Source of the DNA: Ochotona curzoniae
Taxonomy: Eukaryota > Chordata > Mammalia > Lagomorpha > Ochotonidae
Direction: 5' to 3'
DNA: 64,000 bases
NCBI RefSeq assembly: GCF_017591425.1
Contig: NW_024466512.1
Location: 23,613,501-23,677,500 of the forward strand
The notes below the pieces were generated by a model that searched no databases, was not told the DNA's origin, and worked only from the letters and a program-made list of their open reading frames with translations. Shown in pieces: positions 22,344 through 33,070 of the stretch (position 1 is the first letter of the stretch; each line of letters starts with the position of its first letter). A program made the translations under genes and the position numbers.

Positions 22344-22665
22344 AAATAACCTTCTTGTGCAGTGATTAGGATGCTGCTTGGGGTGTCTGCATCTCATGTC
22401 AGTGTCTGTGTTCAAATCCTGATACAGCTCCCAATTCCAGTTTCCTGCTAATATGCGTGCTGGGAAGTAACAGGTAATGACCGAAATGACTGGATTCTTA
22501 TCACCCATGTGGAAGACCTGGATTGAATTTCTCAGTTCCTGGCCTCAGCCTGGCCCAACCTTGCCTATTGTGAGTGTTTTGGGGAGAGAAGAGGCATGAG
22601 GGAGATTGCTGCTGTCTCTGTCTCTAGTTACATGACTTTCAGATAAATAAATAAATATCAAAAGA
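22344..22665 (+). mobile_element. Old CSINE, sense, ancestral-type subfamily
   Basis: The body phrases GTGATTAGGATGCTGCTTGGG, TGCTAATATGCGTGCTGGGA and GTGGAAGACCTGGATTGAAT belong to the older lagomorph C-repeat form, not the young GGGCCCGGC type. The tail is AGATAAATAAATAAATATC. Confidence 0.72.
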
Positions 22666-24118
22666 AAAACCCCAGACTCTACGAATTATGCCATATATTC
22701 AAAATTCAAAATTAAAACAAAAACCTTCTGAGTGAAAGGAAAATTCATACCTTGAGTACATTTGGCTCTTTTCTCCATGAGGAAACTTGATTTATCTGAG
22801 AACTAATGTGTTAAAGTAGGGGGTATACCTGTTTACATGAATAATGAGGTTACTTTTATTCCTCCATTTGTTCCCCAACACTTTCCTTAATGGGAAAAAG
22901 CTTGAAATAATAGTTTAGTCCTTTATTCTCTGGAATTGAAAATACAGACTCCAGTGCCCTTAAATGCACTGGTTACCAAGAAAAGCAAACGCTTCTCTGT
23001 GGCATTCTGTTGACATTCTGAAGCATTACTGTGTCTAGCATCTATTTCAGCGTGGGGGAGGAGTTGAGTTTTATGATCCTTGCTGCAAAGAACACTAGCC
23101 AAACAAATCTTGGACTTGTAATCTGGCTGTGAATGGCAACTGTTTCCCAATAGATTTTGTCTTCTATTTCAAATGGAGTATTAGGTAATTGGGTCTGAAA
23201 TGACTTTTGAGAGAAAAATCTTAAAGTTACTTAAAAGAAAACATGAAAGATTTACCTTCCACTGTAACTTTGTGGGTTTTCAGGCTTTTGCAAAATTCAC
23301 ATTGACTCAACTGTTGTTCTTTCCTTAAGACATTTTCTTTTCTATTGTTGACCCTAAAACTGTATTTATTGTAGGAAAAGAAGCTCAGTTTTTTTCAATA
23401 ACTACCTCTTCCCAAGAAAAGGAAATGAAAAATACTTGAGAAGGGATGGAGAACTTGGTTTACTTAAAACAAAGACTTCTTATCTACAGCCTGTGCTTTT
23501 GTAATTTTGCAGCTTAGGAAGAAAATATGGGATACCACACCATATAAAACTAAATTGAAAAGGCGAAAGACATGAAATACTATCTAAATGTAGTATCTTA
23601 CAAAAAGTGAAATGTCTTAAAAGATCCCTTAAAAACAACAACAAAAAAAGATCTCCTAACCCTATTATGTTTCTTACTTTAGGTACTTAGAAATGTACTA
23701 TTTTTCACAGATGATTTTGCATACAAATTTGAGGTATTTAGTTTACACTTTCCTTTTGATATTCACTTATATTTTAATGATGGCTTATTTCCATAAAGCT
23801 CCATAGGGTAGGAGAATCTGTATTTCTTTTGGTAGTTCTTTTTAGTGTTTTACATTCCTTGAGATCTGAATTTTTATATTTTATCTAAGAACCTGCTGGT
23901 TTCAGTGAAGTGTTCCATTCTCAGTGGAAACATTTACCAATATTTATGAAATATTCCTTTAAATTCTGAAATACACAGCTTCTGTGGGTGGAATATGTCT
24001 GTTTTCATTATGATTTCTATGTAGGGCATATTTCCCAAAACTATTCCTCTCAGCATCTTCTCCATCCACCAACTTGTTTTAGTTGTAGAGATCCCTGAGT
24101 GAAAGTTCTCTTAGTGTT
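22666..24118. other. Unique DNA
   Basis: No gene is recognised over about 1.45 kb. The stretch 22930-23160 is less AT-biased than its surroundings and could be conserved non-coding sequence, but nothing diagnostic is seen. Confidence 0.45.
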
Positions 24119-24424
24119 GGGCCTGACATGGTAGCCTCTAGTGGCTAAAGTCCACACCTTGCACATGCTGGGATCCCATTTGGGTGTTTGGTTGTAATCC
24201 TGGCAGCCCAACTTCCCATCCATGAAAAAGCAGTCAGGGGTGGCCCAAAGCTTTGGGACACTGTAACTGTGTGGGAGACCCGGAAGAGCTCCTGGCTTCT
24301 GGCTTTGAGTGGTTCAGGTCTGCCAGTTGCGGCCACTTGGGGAGTGAATCAGTGGACAGATCTTCCTCTCTGTCTCTCTGTATATCTGACTTTTCAATAA
24401 AAATAAAATAAATCTTTTAAAAAA
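24119..24424 (+). mobile_element. CSINE, sense, with internal loss
   Basis: Head GGGCCTGACATGGTAGCC, tail TTCAATAAAAATAAAATAAATC. AAGTTCTCTTAG on the left and AAGTTTTCTTAG on the right form a 12-bp TSD with one mismatch. About 20 bases are missing between CTTCCCATCCA and AAAAAGCAGTC. Confidence 0.85.
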
Positions 24425-25126
24425 AGTTTTCTTAGGTTCATATTTTCTTGTGTTCTTTTATGAGTTCTGCACATATAAAACGCATGTTGTTTTGCATCAG
24501 GTGATAAGGTGTTATAGATTTTTATATTTAGATATTTGACATTTAAAAATTTTGCATGATGAAGCTCTAGGACTTAACTTAGGAGCTGAGTAACAACTCT
24601 GAGCTTCCATTAAAATAGGTGGAAATAATAGCATAAGTAGTGCTATTTTCTCTTTCTGCGAATTAATTTTTTTAATTCATTTAAAAAATGTGTGGTAATA
24701 ATTAGGCATTGGAAATTTAGTGATTTAGTAATAAAGGTGACAAAATCTCTTCTTGTAGAGCCAGCCATTGAAATCAAGTATTTCTGTTAAAGCTGTCTGG
24801 TGTAAGCATGTAGCTTGGGTTAGATGTGTACAGTACTGTTAAGAAGATCCCTGCTCTATCATAGTATGGAATATATGATCCCTTTAAGCATGAATTTTTG
24901 AGGAAGTAGCAATAACAGACTGATCAACATTCTGGAGCTTGACTCTGCTGCAGCTTTTCTTTCCCACTTATGTCTCACTGTATTATTGTGCTTGTGAATT
25001 GTTTTATCATAATGGTATCCAAAGTCTTTTGGGAAGTTTCTGACTACTATAGCAAGTGTGTGAAATCTCTTTGACTTTATAGTGTGGGAGCATTTCAGAA
25101 TTTTCCTTTTTTTTTTTTCTTGCCAG
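24425..25126. other. Unique DNA
   Basis: Nothing recognisable up to a T-run at 25107-25119. Confidence 0.45.
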
Positions 25127-25153
25127 TTAAGGTTAGGTTTAGGGTTAGGGTTA
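25127..25153 (+). repeat. Short interstitial telomeric sequence
   Basis: TTAAGGTTAGGTTTAGGG then TTAGGGTTAA: about four TTAGGG-like units, two of them perfect, next to a 13-base T-run. Confidence 0.75.
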
Positions 25154-25385
25154 ACATTCTTTCTCACAGATGTGGTTTCTGTGCATAGTCAGTTCTGTCC
25201 TTTTATTATTCCTTTTATTTTAAAAAGTATGTGTAATAGCTTTTATAGAGTACAAATGATAGACTTTGTCATTTCCTGTAGGAGTTTGAACAGCTATGGG
25301 AGATGGATTAACTATAGTATAACTTACTATATGGAAGGGCTTTGTGATAATGCTATTAGGAGTGAATTGGAAATTGTAGCATAGC

Positions 25386-25425
25386 CATCATCATCATCAT
25401 CTTCTTCTTCATCATCATCATCATG
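25386..25425. repeat. (ATC)n/(CTT)n microsatellite
   Basis: Five CAT units, then three CTT units, then five CAT units. The acidic low-complexity open frame on the minus strand is a by-product. Confidence 0.9.
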
Positions 25426-26840
25426 ATTTATACTAGTAGTAAAGTCACAGGCATTTATTTGTTTTATGTGTCTAAGTGCTGCATGAGGTATCTTATATAT
25501 GTTATTTTTAATCCTCAGCAACTTCCTATGAGCATTTTTACTCTACTTTGCAGACGGGGAATCCTAAATTTAAATATTTTGTTAAGGCCCAGATTTACTG
25601 TGTTAAATGCCAAAAATGGCAGTATAGTCAGGAGATTAAACCTTTACATGGAAGAAGATAGACCACCTTTATATTGTGCCAAGTGAGTTTTAAATAAAAC
25701 CTAAGTTGTATTCAAAACTATAGGAATTGCACTATCTGCCAACATCCTCTTGGTTTACTGGTGAATACTTATTGTTGAATAAATGAAGTGTGAAAAGAGA
25801 AGGAACTCTGGGTTGGTTGTTCCATGTTTCCATTTTTTTTCATGTTATCATTTTCATTGTATGTGGTGGACTAATGCAAGAAAGGAACATGAGTAAGAAA
25901 AGATTTTATAGAACTGTTTGTTGTTTTGTGTTTTAAAATAACTGTACCTTCTTTCTGTGTTTGAAGAAAATCCTTATTTGAATGGATAAGGGATGCTAGT
26001 GTCCCTTTTCCTCAGTTGACAGTGAGCGTGTTTGCATTGCACTCACTAGAATTTCTTATATTGTGGTTTCATTGTAAGTCTATGTTTAGTGAACACTATG
26101 AATGAAACCTGTGAAAGGGGAAGCAGGGAATGGCAGAAAATGTGTGTATTGTTCGTATCTGCCTCTACTCATGTTAATTATAACATTGAACCTCACTTAC
26201 TAAGTATAATTTTAAAGATATAATTAGGAATTTGAAGAAAACAACTTTATTTCCTTAAACCGAGAACAGTTTTAAGCATAGGTCCTTGTATATAAGATAA
26301 ACATATTACAGAAACTATGCAGTGGGCACACTGGAAGTGGTATGCTGATGTGACAGCTAGGAACTGTGATGGTCATGAATACCATGTACATTCACCCGCC
26401 ATTCCTCCAGCTCTCATGATCCCTTGTTTCGTTGAACTACACTTATGCAACACAGGTTAAAAAGACAAAAGTATTAAGAATTTTCAAGTAACAACAATCA
26501 GCATGAAGCACAAGACCTTTTTGACTGTGAGACAATGTAGATTGCATACCTATGAAGATTGTCCTGGCTTCCTTACTAACATTTCTAAAATGTGGGATGA
26601 GATGACTCAAGGTTGAAATCAAATGGTCTAGTTTCCTGGAGCACCTACTTGTGGGATCCCTGTGTGATTTGGGCTTCTCTTCATCTAGTGATTAGGTTCC
26701 AAATGGATACGCTCAAACAGAAGTAAAGAATCTCTGGCCTTTGGCCACATAGGGCCGTAAACTCATTTGAAATATGTCTGCCAAAGAAACTGCAGATAGG
26801 ACTTGGATTTCAATACATGCATATTGGGTTGATACTTTAA
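25426..26840. other. Unique DNA
   Basis: No gene or clear repeat. The 87-codon frame at 25423 begins in the microsatellite and is unsupported. Confidence 0.45.
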
Positions 26841-29750
26841 TACTTTAAATTATTTATTTATTTATGTAAAGTGAATGAATTTGATATACTTCACAATACA
26901 GATTTAGCAGCTCAGTAATATTTCCCACCCTGTTCTTCTTTCTGCCAACATTCCACACCCATCCTCTGCCTTACTTATTTCCTTTTAATTTTTATAATAG
27001 TATATTTTAATTTACTTCACAATCACAGACTTAATACTCCATTAGTAAAGGTATCAATAATGAGAAGGTGGAAAAAATACCAACTGTTCTTCAAGAACAT
27101 AGGATCAATATTCAATATCAGTCTTGGAGATTGCATTTTTTTCCTTTGGTGCTTGGTGTAGTGGTTACTACAGACCAGGGAAAACATGATATTTGTCTCT
27201 TTGGGGCTGATTTACTTCATTAAGCATAATGGCTTCTTATTGCCTCTGTTTTGTTGTGACAGACAGGATTTAGTTCTTTTTTTTTTTTTAAAGATTTATT
27301 TTTATTATTTTTTCATTGGAAAGGCGGATATACAGAGAGGAGAGACAGAGAGGAAGATCTTCTGTCTGATGATTCACTCCCCAAGTGAGCGCAACGGCCG
27401 ATGCTATGCCGGTCCGAAGCCAGGAGCCTCTTCCGGGTCTCCCACGCGGGTGCAGGGTCCCAAAGCTTTGGGCCGTCCTCGACTGCTTTCCCGGGCCACA
27501 GGCAGGGAGCTGGAAGGGAAGCAGGGCTGCCGGGATTAGAACCGGCGCCCATATGGGATCCCGGGCGTGCAAGGCGAGGACTTAACCACTTGCGCCACCG
27601 CGCCGGGCCCCAATTTAGTTCTTTTTTTATGAATCAGTAGTATCATATATCATATTTTCTTTATCTAGTCATCTGTTGATGGTTGCCTGGGTTGATTCCA
27701 TATCTCAGCTATTGTGAATTGAGCTGCTACAAAGATGAGTATACAAATAACTCTCCTAATGCTGATTTCATTTCATTTGAATAAATTTTCAGGTGTGGGA
27801 TATTTGGGTCTTATGGTAGACCTGTTTTCATCTCTGGGAATCTCTGAACTGTCCTCCATAATGGTTGTACCAGTTTATATTACAACAGACAGTTGATTAG
27901 TGCCTTTTGCTCTGTGTGCTCACCAGAATTTTTTGCATTTTTAAAATTTTCAGAGGTTATTTATTCAAACTGGAGAGAGGTGAAAGTTAATTGTGGTTTT
28001 ATTTTCATTTCCCTGAAACATAGTGACCAAAGTATTTCTTCTGTCTCTGGCCACTTGAATATCATCCTTTGAAGAGTGCCTGTTCATGTGCTTTACCCAT
28101 TTCTTAACTGGATTGCTTTGTTGTTATTGAGTTTCTTGAGCTGTTTATAGAGCTGGGCTGTTAATCTGGTATGAGTTGCATAATTTGTAAATATTTTCTC
28201 CCTTTCTGTTGCTTGCCTCTTGTTATTGATAGTTTCCTTTGCAAAACAGACATTTTTTTTTCGCTTGATATAATCACATTTGTTTATCTTTGCTTTAATT
28301 GCCTGTACTTCTGGACCCTTTCCCATGGTTGTGTTTTGTAGAATTTCCTCAGGATTTTCCTCTAGTTGTTATTTGATTTAGATCTTTGATCCATTTTGAG
28401 TTGATTTTTGTACAGAGTATAAGCTGGAAGGTCTTGTTTCATATTTCTGCACACATAGATTCCCTTTTTCCAGCACTATTTGTTGAAGAGACTATATTTT
28501 CTTTCTGGATTGATTGTCAAAAATCAGTTGACTGTAAATGTGTGGATTCATTTATGGGATTTCTGTTCTGTTCTGTAGATCCACATGTTTGTTTTTGTGC
28601 ATTTGTCAGGCTGTTTGGGTTATGACTGTATCTGAAAGTTTGGTACTGTGATGCCCCCAGCTCTATTTTTGTTGTTTAAAATGGTTTTAGCTATTTGTGG
28701 TCTCTTATGTTTCCGTAGGAATTTTAGCATCATTTTTTTTCTAGGTCAGAGAAGAATCTCCTGTCATTTGATCAGGGACACATTGATTCTGTAAATTGCT
28801 GTTGGAAATTTGAACATTTTTATATTAATTCTACCAAACCATGAACATGGAAAATTTTTCCATTTTTTGATGTTTTTATTTCTTTAGTGTTTTGTAGTTT
28901 TCCCTTACCTCCTTGTTAAAATTTATCCCAAAGTATTTAATTTTTTTTTGCAGCTATTATCAATGGGCCTTGTCCTACAAGTTCTTTCACAGACATGGAA
29001 TTGTTTGTATATACAAAGGCTTATGATTTTTTTTTGGTGTTGATTATATGTCTTTCAATTTTGCCAACTGCTTTTGTGACTTTCAGTAGTCATATAGTCA
29101 TAGTAGAACTTTTTGGTTCCCCTTTATAGAGAATCATATATAACCTACTAACAGGGATGTCTTAGCTTCCTCCTTTACAATTCATATATATATATATTTT
29201 TCCCTAATGGCTCTGGCTAAAACTTCCAAGACTATATTGAATTTCAGTGGTGAATGTGGAAATTATTGTCTGGTTCTGAATCTTAGTGGAAATGCCTAGA
29301 ACTTCTCCCCATTCAAGGTGATGCTGACAATGGTTTTTCATACATTGCATTGACTGTGTTTGTGGAATGTTTCTTCTGTATGCAGTTTTCTTAAGGTTGT
29401 TATCATGATAGGATATATTTTATCAAATGCATTCTCTATGTCTATTGAGATAATTACATAATTTTTATCCTTCAGATTGTCAGTTTGATATATCGCAAGT
29501 ATCCACTTGGATGTTTGAACCATCCCTGCATACCAGGGATATATCCTACTTTTTCCAGGTGAATGATGTTTCTGATGTGTTGTGGATCAAATAGCTAGTG
29601 TTTTACTGATGATTTTTGTATCTGTGTTTGTCAGGGATATTGCTGTATAGTTTTCTTTCTTTGTTGCATCTGAACAAGGTTTTGGAATTAAGGTGTTGCT
29701 GGTCTCATTGAGGGTTTTTTTTTTCACATTTATAGGTCTGTAATAAATAC
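26841..29750 (-). mobile_element. L1 with 3' UTR and 3' half of ORF2, antisense
   Basis: A LINE-1 reading leftward: 3' UTR (26.84-27.2 kb), ORF2 C-terminal part (27.15-28.4 kb) and reverse-transcriptase region (28.4-29.7 kb). On the minus strand at 29523-29338 the RT block IDIENAFDKI is visible. At 28326-28093 the C-terminal phrase KETINNKRQATEREKIF appears. ORF2 normally supplies endonuclease and reverse transcriptase. Here many stops and frameshifts leave it dead, and it is 5'-truncated within RT. A young SINE interrupts it at 27284-27612. Confidence 0.8.
27284..27612 (-). mobile_element. Young CSINE, antisense, inside L1
   Basis: A near-consensus copy with intact CpGs and tail complement AAAGATTTATTTTTATTATTT. 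The TSD ATTTAGTTCTTTTTTT lies at 27268 onward and 27613-27628. The T-rich target suits the L1 endonuclease preference. Confidence 0.92.
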
Positions 29751-29934
29751 ATATTGGTTCAGTTTATTTGCCTTAAGTTTTTGTCTTACATAATGTTTAA
29801 TATAGAATATTTGAAACCATGTTTCTGAATTCGTGAAGAATGCAATATAGGAGGGATGGTAAAAAATGAAGATTAAAAGACCTGAGATTAAGGCTAGTAG
29901 AAGTGCTTGTATTCAAATGTGAGTGGATGGCAAA

Positions 29935-30230
29935 GGGCCTGGTGCTACAGCCTCGCCTTACATGCCTGGAATCCCATTATGTTTCGGCTACCCCACTTTC
30001 CATCTGAGTCTCTGCTTGTGGCCTCTGGAAGCAATAGAGGATGGATCAAGGTCTTGGGACTCCGTAACTGCTTGGGAGACCCGAAGGGAGCTGCTGGCTC
30101 CTGACTTCAGATCAGCTAAGTCCCGGCCATTACAGCCCCTTGGGGAATGAACAAAGGATGGAATGTCTTTCTGTCTTCTTCTAACTGTAAATCTGCCTTT
30201 CTGATAAAAATAAAAATAAATCTTATAAAA
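29935..30230 (+). mobile_element. CSINE, sense, diverged
   Basis: Head GGGCCTGGTGCTACAGCCTC, body TTGTGGCCTCTGGAAGCAAT, tail TGATAAAAATAAAAATAAATC. Several small deletions are present and there is no clear TSD. Confidence 0.8.
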
Positions 30231-30250
30231 GATTACAACAAAGAAGAAAT

Positions 30251-30283
30251 TTTTATATATATATATATGTCCATTGTGTGTGT

Positions 30284-30316
<33 letters not shown>
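30251..30316. repeat. (TA)n-(TG)n compound microsatellite
   Basis: TATATATATATATATG followed, after TCCAT, by about 20 TG units with one TATG interruption. Confidence 0.9.
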
Positions 30317-30320
<4 letters not shown>

Positions 30321-30884
30321 GTATGGCCCTTACTGTAAAGTAATAAAGCCTATTTACATAAAGGATATTTAACTCATCTGTCATTTGAATCATGGATTCC
30401 AACTCAGTCTTCTTATTTCAAAGGATAGTGCTTGGGGCATTGCCTTAAATCTCAAATACCACTTATAAAACAGCAGTTTGATTTGTTAAGTGGAACTAAA
30501 TCAAAAGTATGTAGATTTGGCATCACTTAGATTTATAGAATGATTGAACAGTGGCAGGATAATGCCAAGCAAAACAATGTGATGAACTCTTAAATATTAT
30601 TTTCTAACATACCTATAACTACAAAATTATAGGCTGTCCAGAGTCAATGCCAATGATGTCCTCACTCTGACAGGAATAGCATTAAAAAGTAAATCATGGT
30701 GTTTGTCCCCGGTGGCATTATCTTCCATATGCCATGAACTTGGTAATACTCTTTGTTAGGTGGTCAAGAAGCAATGAAAGCATTTTTGTTTTGTTTTTGA
30801 CATTTGTAAAGTGATGTTTTATAAGGAATATTAGGCTGACAACATAGAGCCCAGATTAAATCTTTTCAGAATATGAGATTATTG
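30317..30884. other. Unique DNA
   Basis: Nothing recognisable. Confidence 0.45.
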
Positions 30885-31463
30885 TGATGGGTGTTTGACC
30901 TAGTGGTTAAGGTGCTGCTTGGGACACTTTCTTCCTGTGTTGGAGTGCCTGGGTTTGAGTCAGCTCTACTACTGCTTCAGGTTAGTCTTGGCCCAACCCC
31001 AGCTGTTGGAGGCATTTGAGTATTAAACTGTTAGAATCTCTTTTTCTTTTTTCTGTTTCTCTGCCTTTTATTTTATATATATATATATATATTTTTTTTT
31101 TTTTAAGATTTATTATTTTTTATTATTTTTTCATTGGAAAGGTGGATATACAGAGAGGAGAGACAGAGAGGAAGATCTTCCATCCGATGATTCACTCCCT
31201 AAGTGAGCGCAACGGGCCGATACTATGCCGATCCGAAGCCAGGAGCCTCTTCCGGGTCTCCCACGCGGGTGCAGGTTCCCAAAGCTTTGGGCCGTCCTCG
31301 ACTGCCTTCCCAGGCCACAGGCAGGGAGCTGGAAGGGAAGCGGGGCTGCCGGGATTAGAACCGGCGCCCATATGGAATCCCGGGCGTGCAAGGCGAGGAC
31401 CTTTAACCACTTGCGCCACCGCGCCGGGCCCTGTTTCTCTGCCTTTTAAATAAATTAGTAAAA
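30885..31463 (+). mobile_element. Old CSINE, sense, split by a young SINE
   Basis: An ancestral-type copy: GGTGTTTGACCTAGTGGTTA, GGTGCTGCTTGGGACAC, GAGTGCCTGGGTTTGAGTC, CCCAACCCCAGCTGTTGGAG. It resumes after the insertion as CTGCCTTTTAAATAAATTAG. Confidence 0.72.
31071..31430 (-). mobile_element. Young CSINE, antisense, nested in an old CSINE
   Basis: A perfect 18-bp TSD, CTGTTTCTCTGCCTTTTA, at 31053-31070 and 31431-31448. The head is intact. The tail side has grown into a (TA)n run (about 31074-31090) before the T-run. It shares private variants with the copy at 32344. Confidence 0.93.
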
Positions 31464-31687
31464 GCTTCAAGTACATACGATGGATGGTAAGCTCTAGGTT
31501 TTTTTCCCCAACAAGCACATAGATTCAACAACTTAACATGGAAAAATTCCATGTGAATATTCAGGAAGTCATTGAAAGTCTCCTATACCCTGAGTTAGTA
31601 TGACACAAGCCACATAAAAATTGGCAAGGAAATTCAGCATACCTTTTCATCGTTATCTATACTGTGGCACATCACCAGACATTCAAA

Positions 31688-31886
31688 AGGTTAAGCTTCT
31701 CCCTGTGGCACTGGCATCCTTGCCAATTTGAGTTCCATTTGTTCCACTTCTGATCCAGCTCCCTACTAGTTGCCTGGGAAGATAGTGAAAGTTCACCCAA
31801 GTTCGATGGAAAATCTCTCTCTCCCCTTCTCTCTCTGTAATTCTGTCTTTCAAACAAAAATAAATAAACAAGAAAAAAAAAAAGAC
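31688..31886 (+). mobile_element. Old SINE fragment, sense
   Basis: A partial C-repeat: CTTCTGATCCAGCTCCCTAC, CAAACAAAAATAAATAAACA and an A-rich tail. The head and central part are missing. Confidence 0.6.
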
Positions 31887-32343
31887 AGTGGGCAGATCTT
31901 TGCTTCCCTGGGAATGGAGTTAGAACACACACCTCCAATGCCCCAATTTTTAAAAAGAACTGCTCCGAAGACTTTTTTGTCTTGCCCATTCTGGAGGGCT
32001 GGCATACCTAGCATATTTTAGCTGTCTGGGAGAATGAAGATTTTAGTTAGGCTGACAGTCTTAAAGGCCCATCCCCTGATTCAGCCCAGAGTGTGTTTAT
32101 GAAACGCTTCAGCTCCTATTTCCCTTTGGTGGAGATTTTTTCATTAGCAGAAGGCTACACAAATGCACATGGCATAGTCTCCAAAATTGCTCATGTGTTA
32201 AGTTATAAAAGACATTTTATAAGTGTAAGACTATCGAAAGTATGCTGAGTGGAATGACCACAGTGAAATGAAATTAGAAATAAGTAGTAGAAGAAAATTT
32301 GGAAAATTCACAAATTTGTAGGAATTAGACAACATATTTTTTT

Positions 32344-32671
32344 TTTAAAGATTTATTTTTATTATTTTTTCATTGGAAAGGCAGATATACAGAGAGGAGA
32401 GACAGAGAGGAAGATCTTCCATCCGATGATTCACTCCCCAAGTGAGCGCAACGGGCCGATACTATGCCGATCCGAAGCCAGGAGCCTCTTCCGGGTCTCC
32501 CACGCGGGTGCAGGTTCCCAAAGCTTTGGGCCGTCCTTGACTGCTTTCCCAGGCCACAGGCAGGGAGCTGGAAGGGAAGCGGGGCTGCCGGGATTAGAAC
32601 TGGCGCCCATATGGGATCCCGGGCGTGCAAGGCGAGGACCTTTAACCACTTGCGCCACTGCGCCGGGCCCG
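32344..32671 (-). mobile_element. Young CSINE, antisense, inside L1
   Basis: Near identical to the copy at 31071, including GCAACGGGCCGATACTATGC. The TSD ACATATTTTTTT lies at 32332-32343 and 32672-32683. Confidence 0.92.
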
Positions 32672-32713
32672 ACATATTTTTTTAATAGTTAAAAAAGTGA
32701 AGAAGAAAGAAGA

Positions 32714-33070
32714 GGGCCTGGCATGATGGTTCGATTGGAAAATTCTTGCCTTGCAAGTACCAGGATCCCATATGGGTATTGGTTCATGTCCTGGCTGTTC
32801 TGCTTCCCATTGAGCTCCCTGCTTGTGGCCTGGGAAAGCAGTAGATGATGACCCAAAAATCTTGGGACCCTGCACCTGCATGGGAGACCCAGAAGAAGCC
32901 CTAAGCTCCTGGCTTCGGATTGGCTCAGTTCCTGGGTTCAGTTCAGCTCAGATCCAGCTGTTGCAGCCATTTGGGGAGTGAATCAGCAGATGGAAGATCT
33001 TCCTCTCTCTCCTCCTCTCTGTATATCCGTCTTTCTAATAAAAATAATTAAATCTTTTTTAAAAAGAAAA
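32714..33070 (+). mobile_element. CSINE, sense, with internal duplication
   Basis: Head GGGCCTGGCATGATGG, tail CTAATAAAAATAATTAAATC. The TSD AAAGAAGA lies at 32706-32713 and 33071-33078. It carries an extra phrase around TTGGCTCAGTTCCTGGGTTC that partly repeats CAGTTC/CAGCTC. Confidence 0.85.

Noticed and set aside
25327..25521. Acidic Asp/Glu-rich minus-strand frame
   Set aside because: It is the translation of the ATC/CTT microsatellite.
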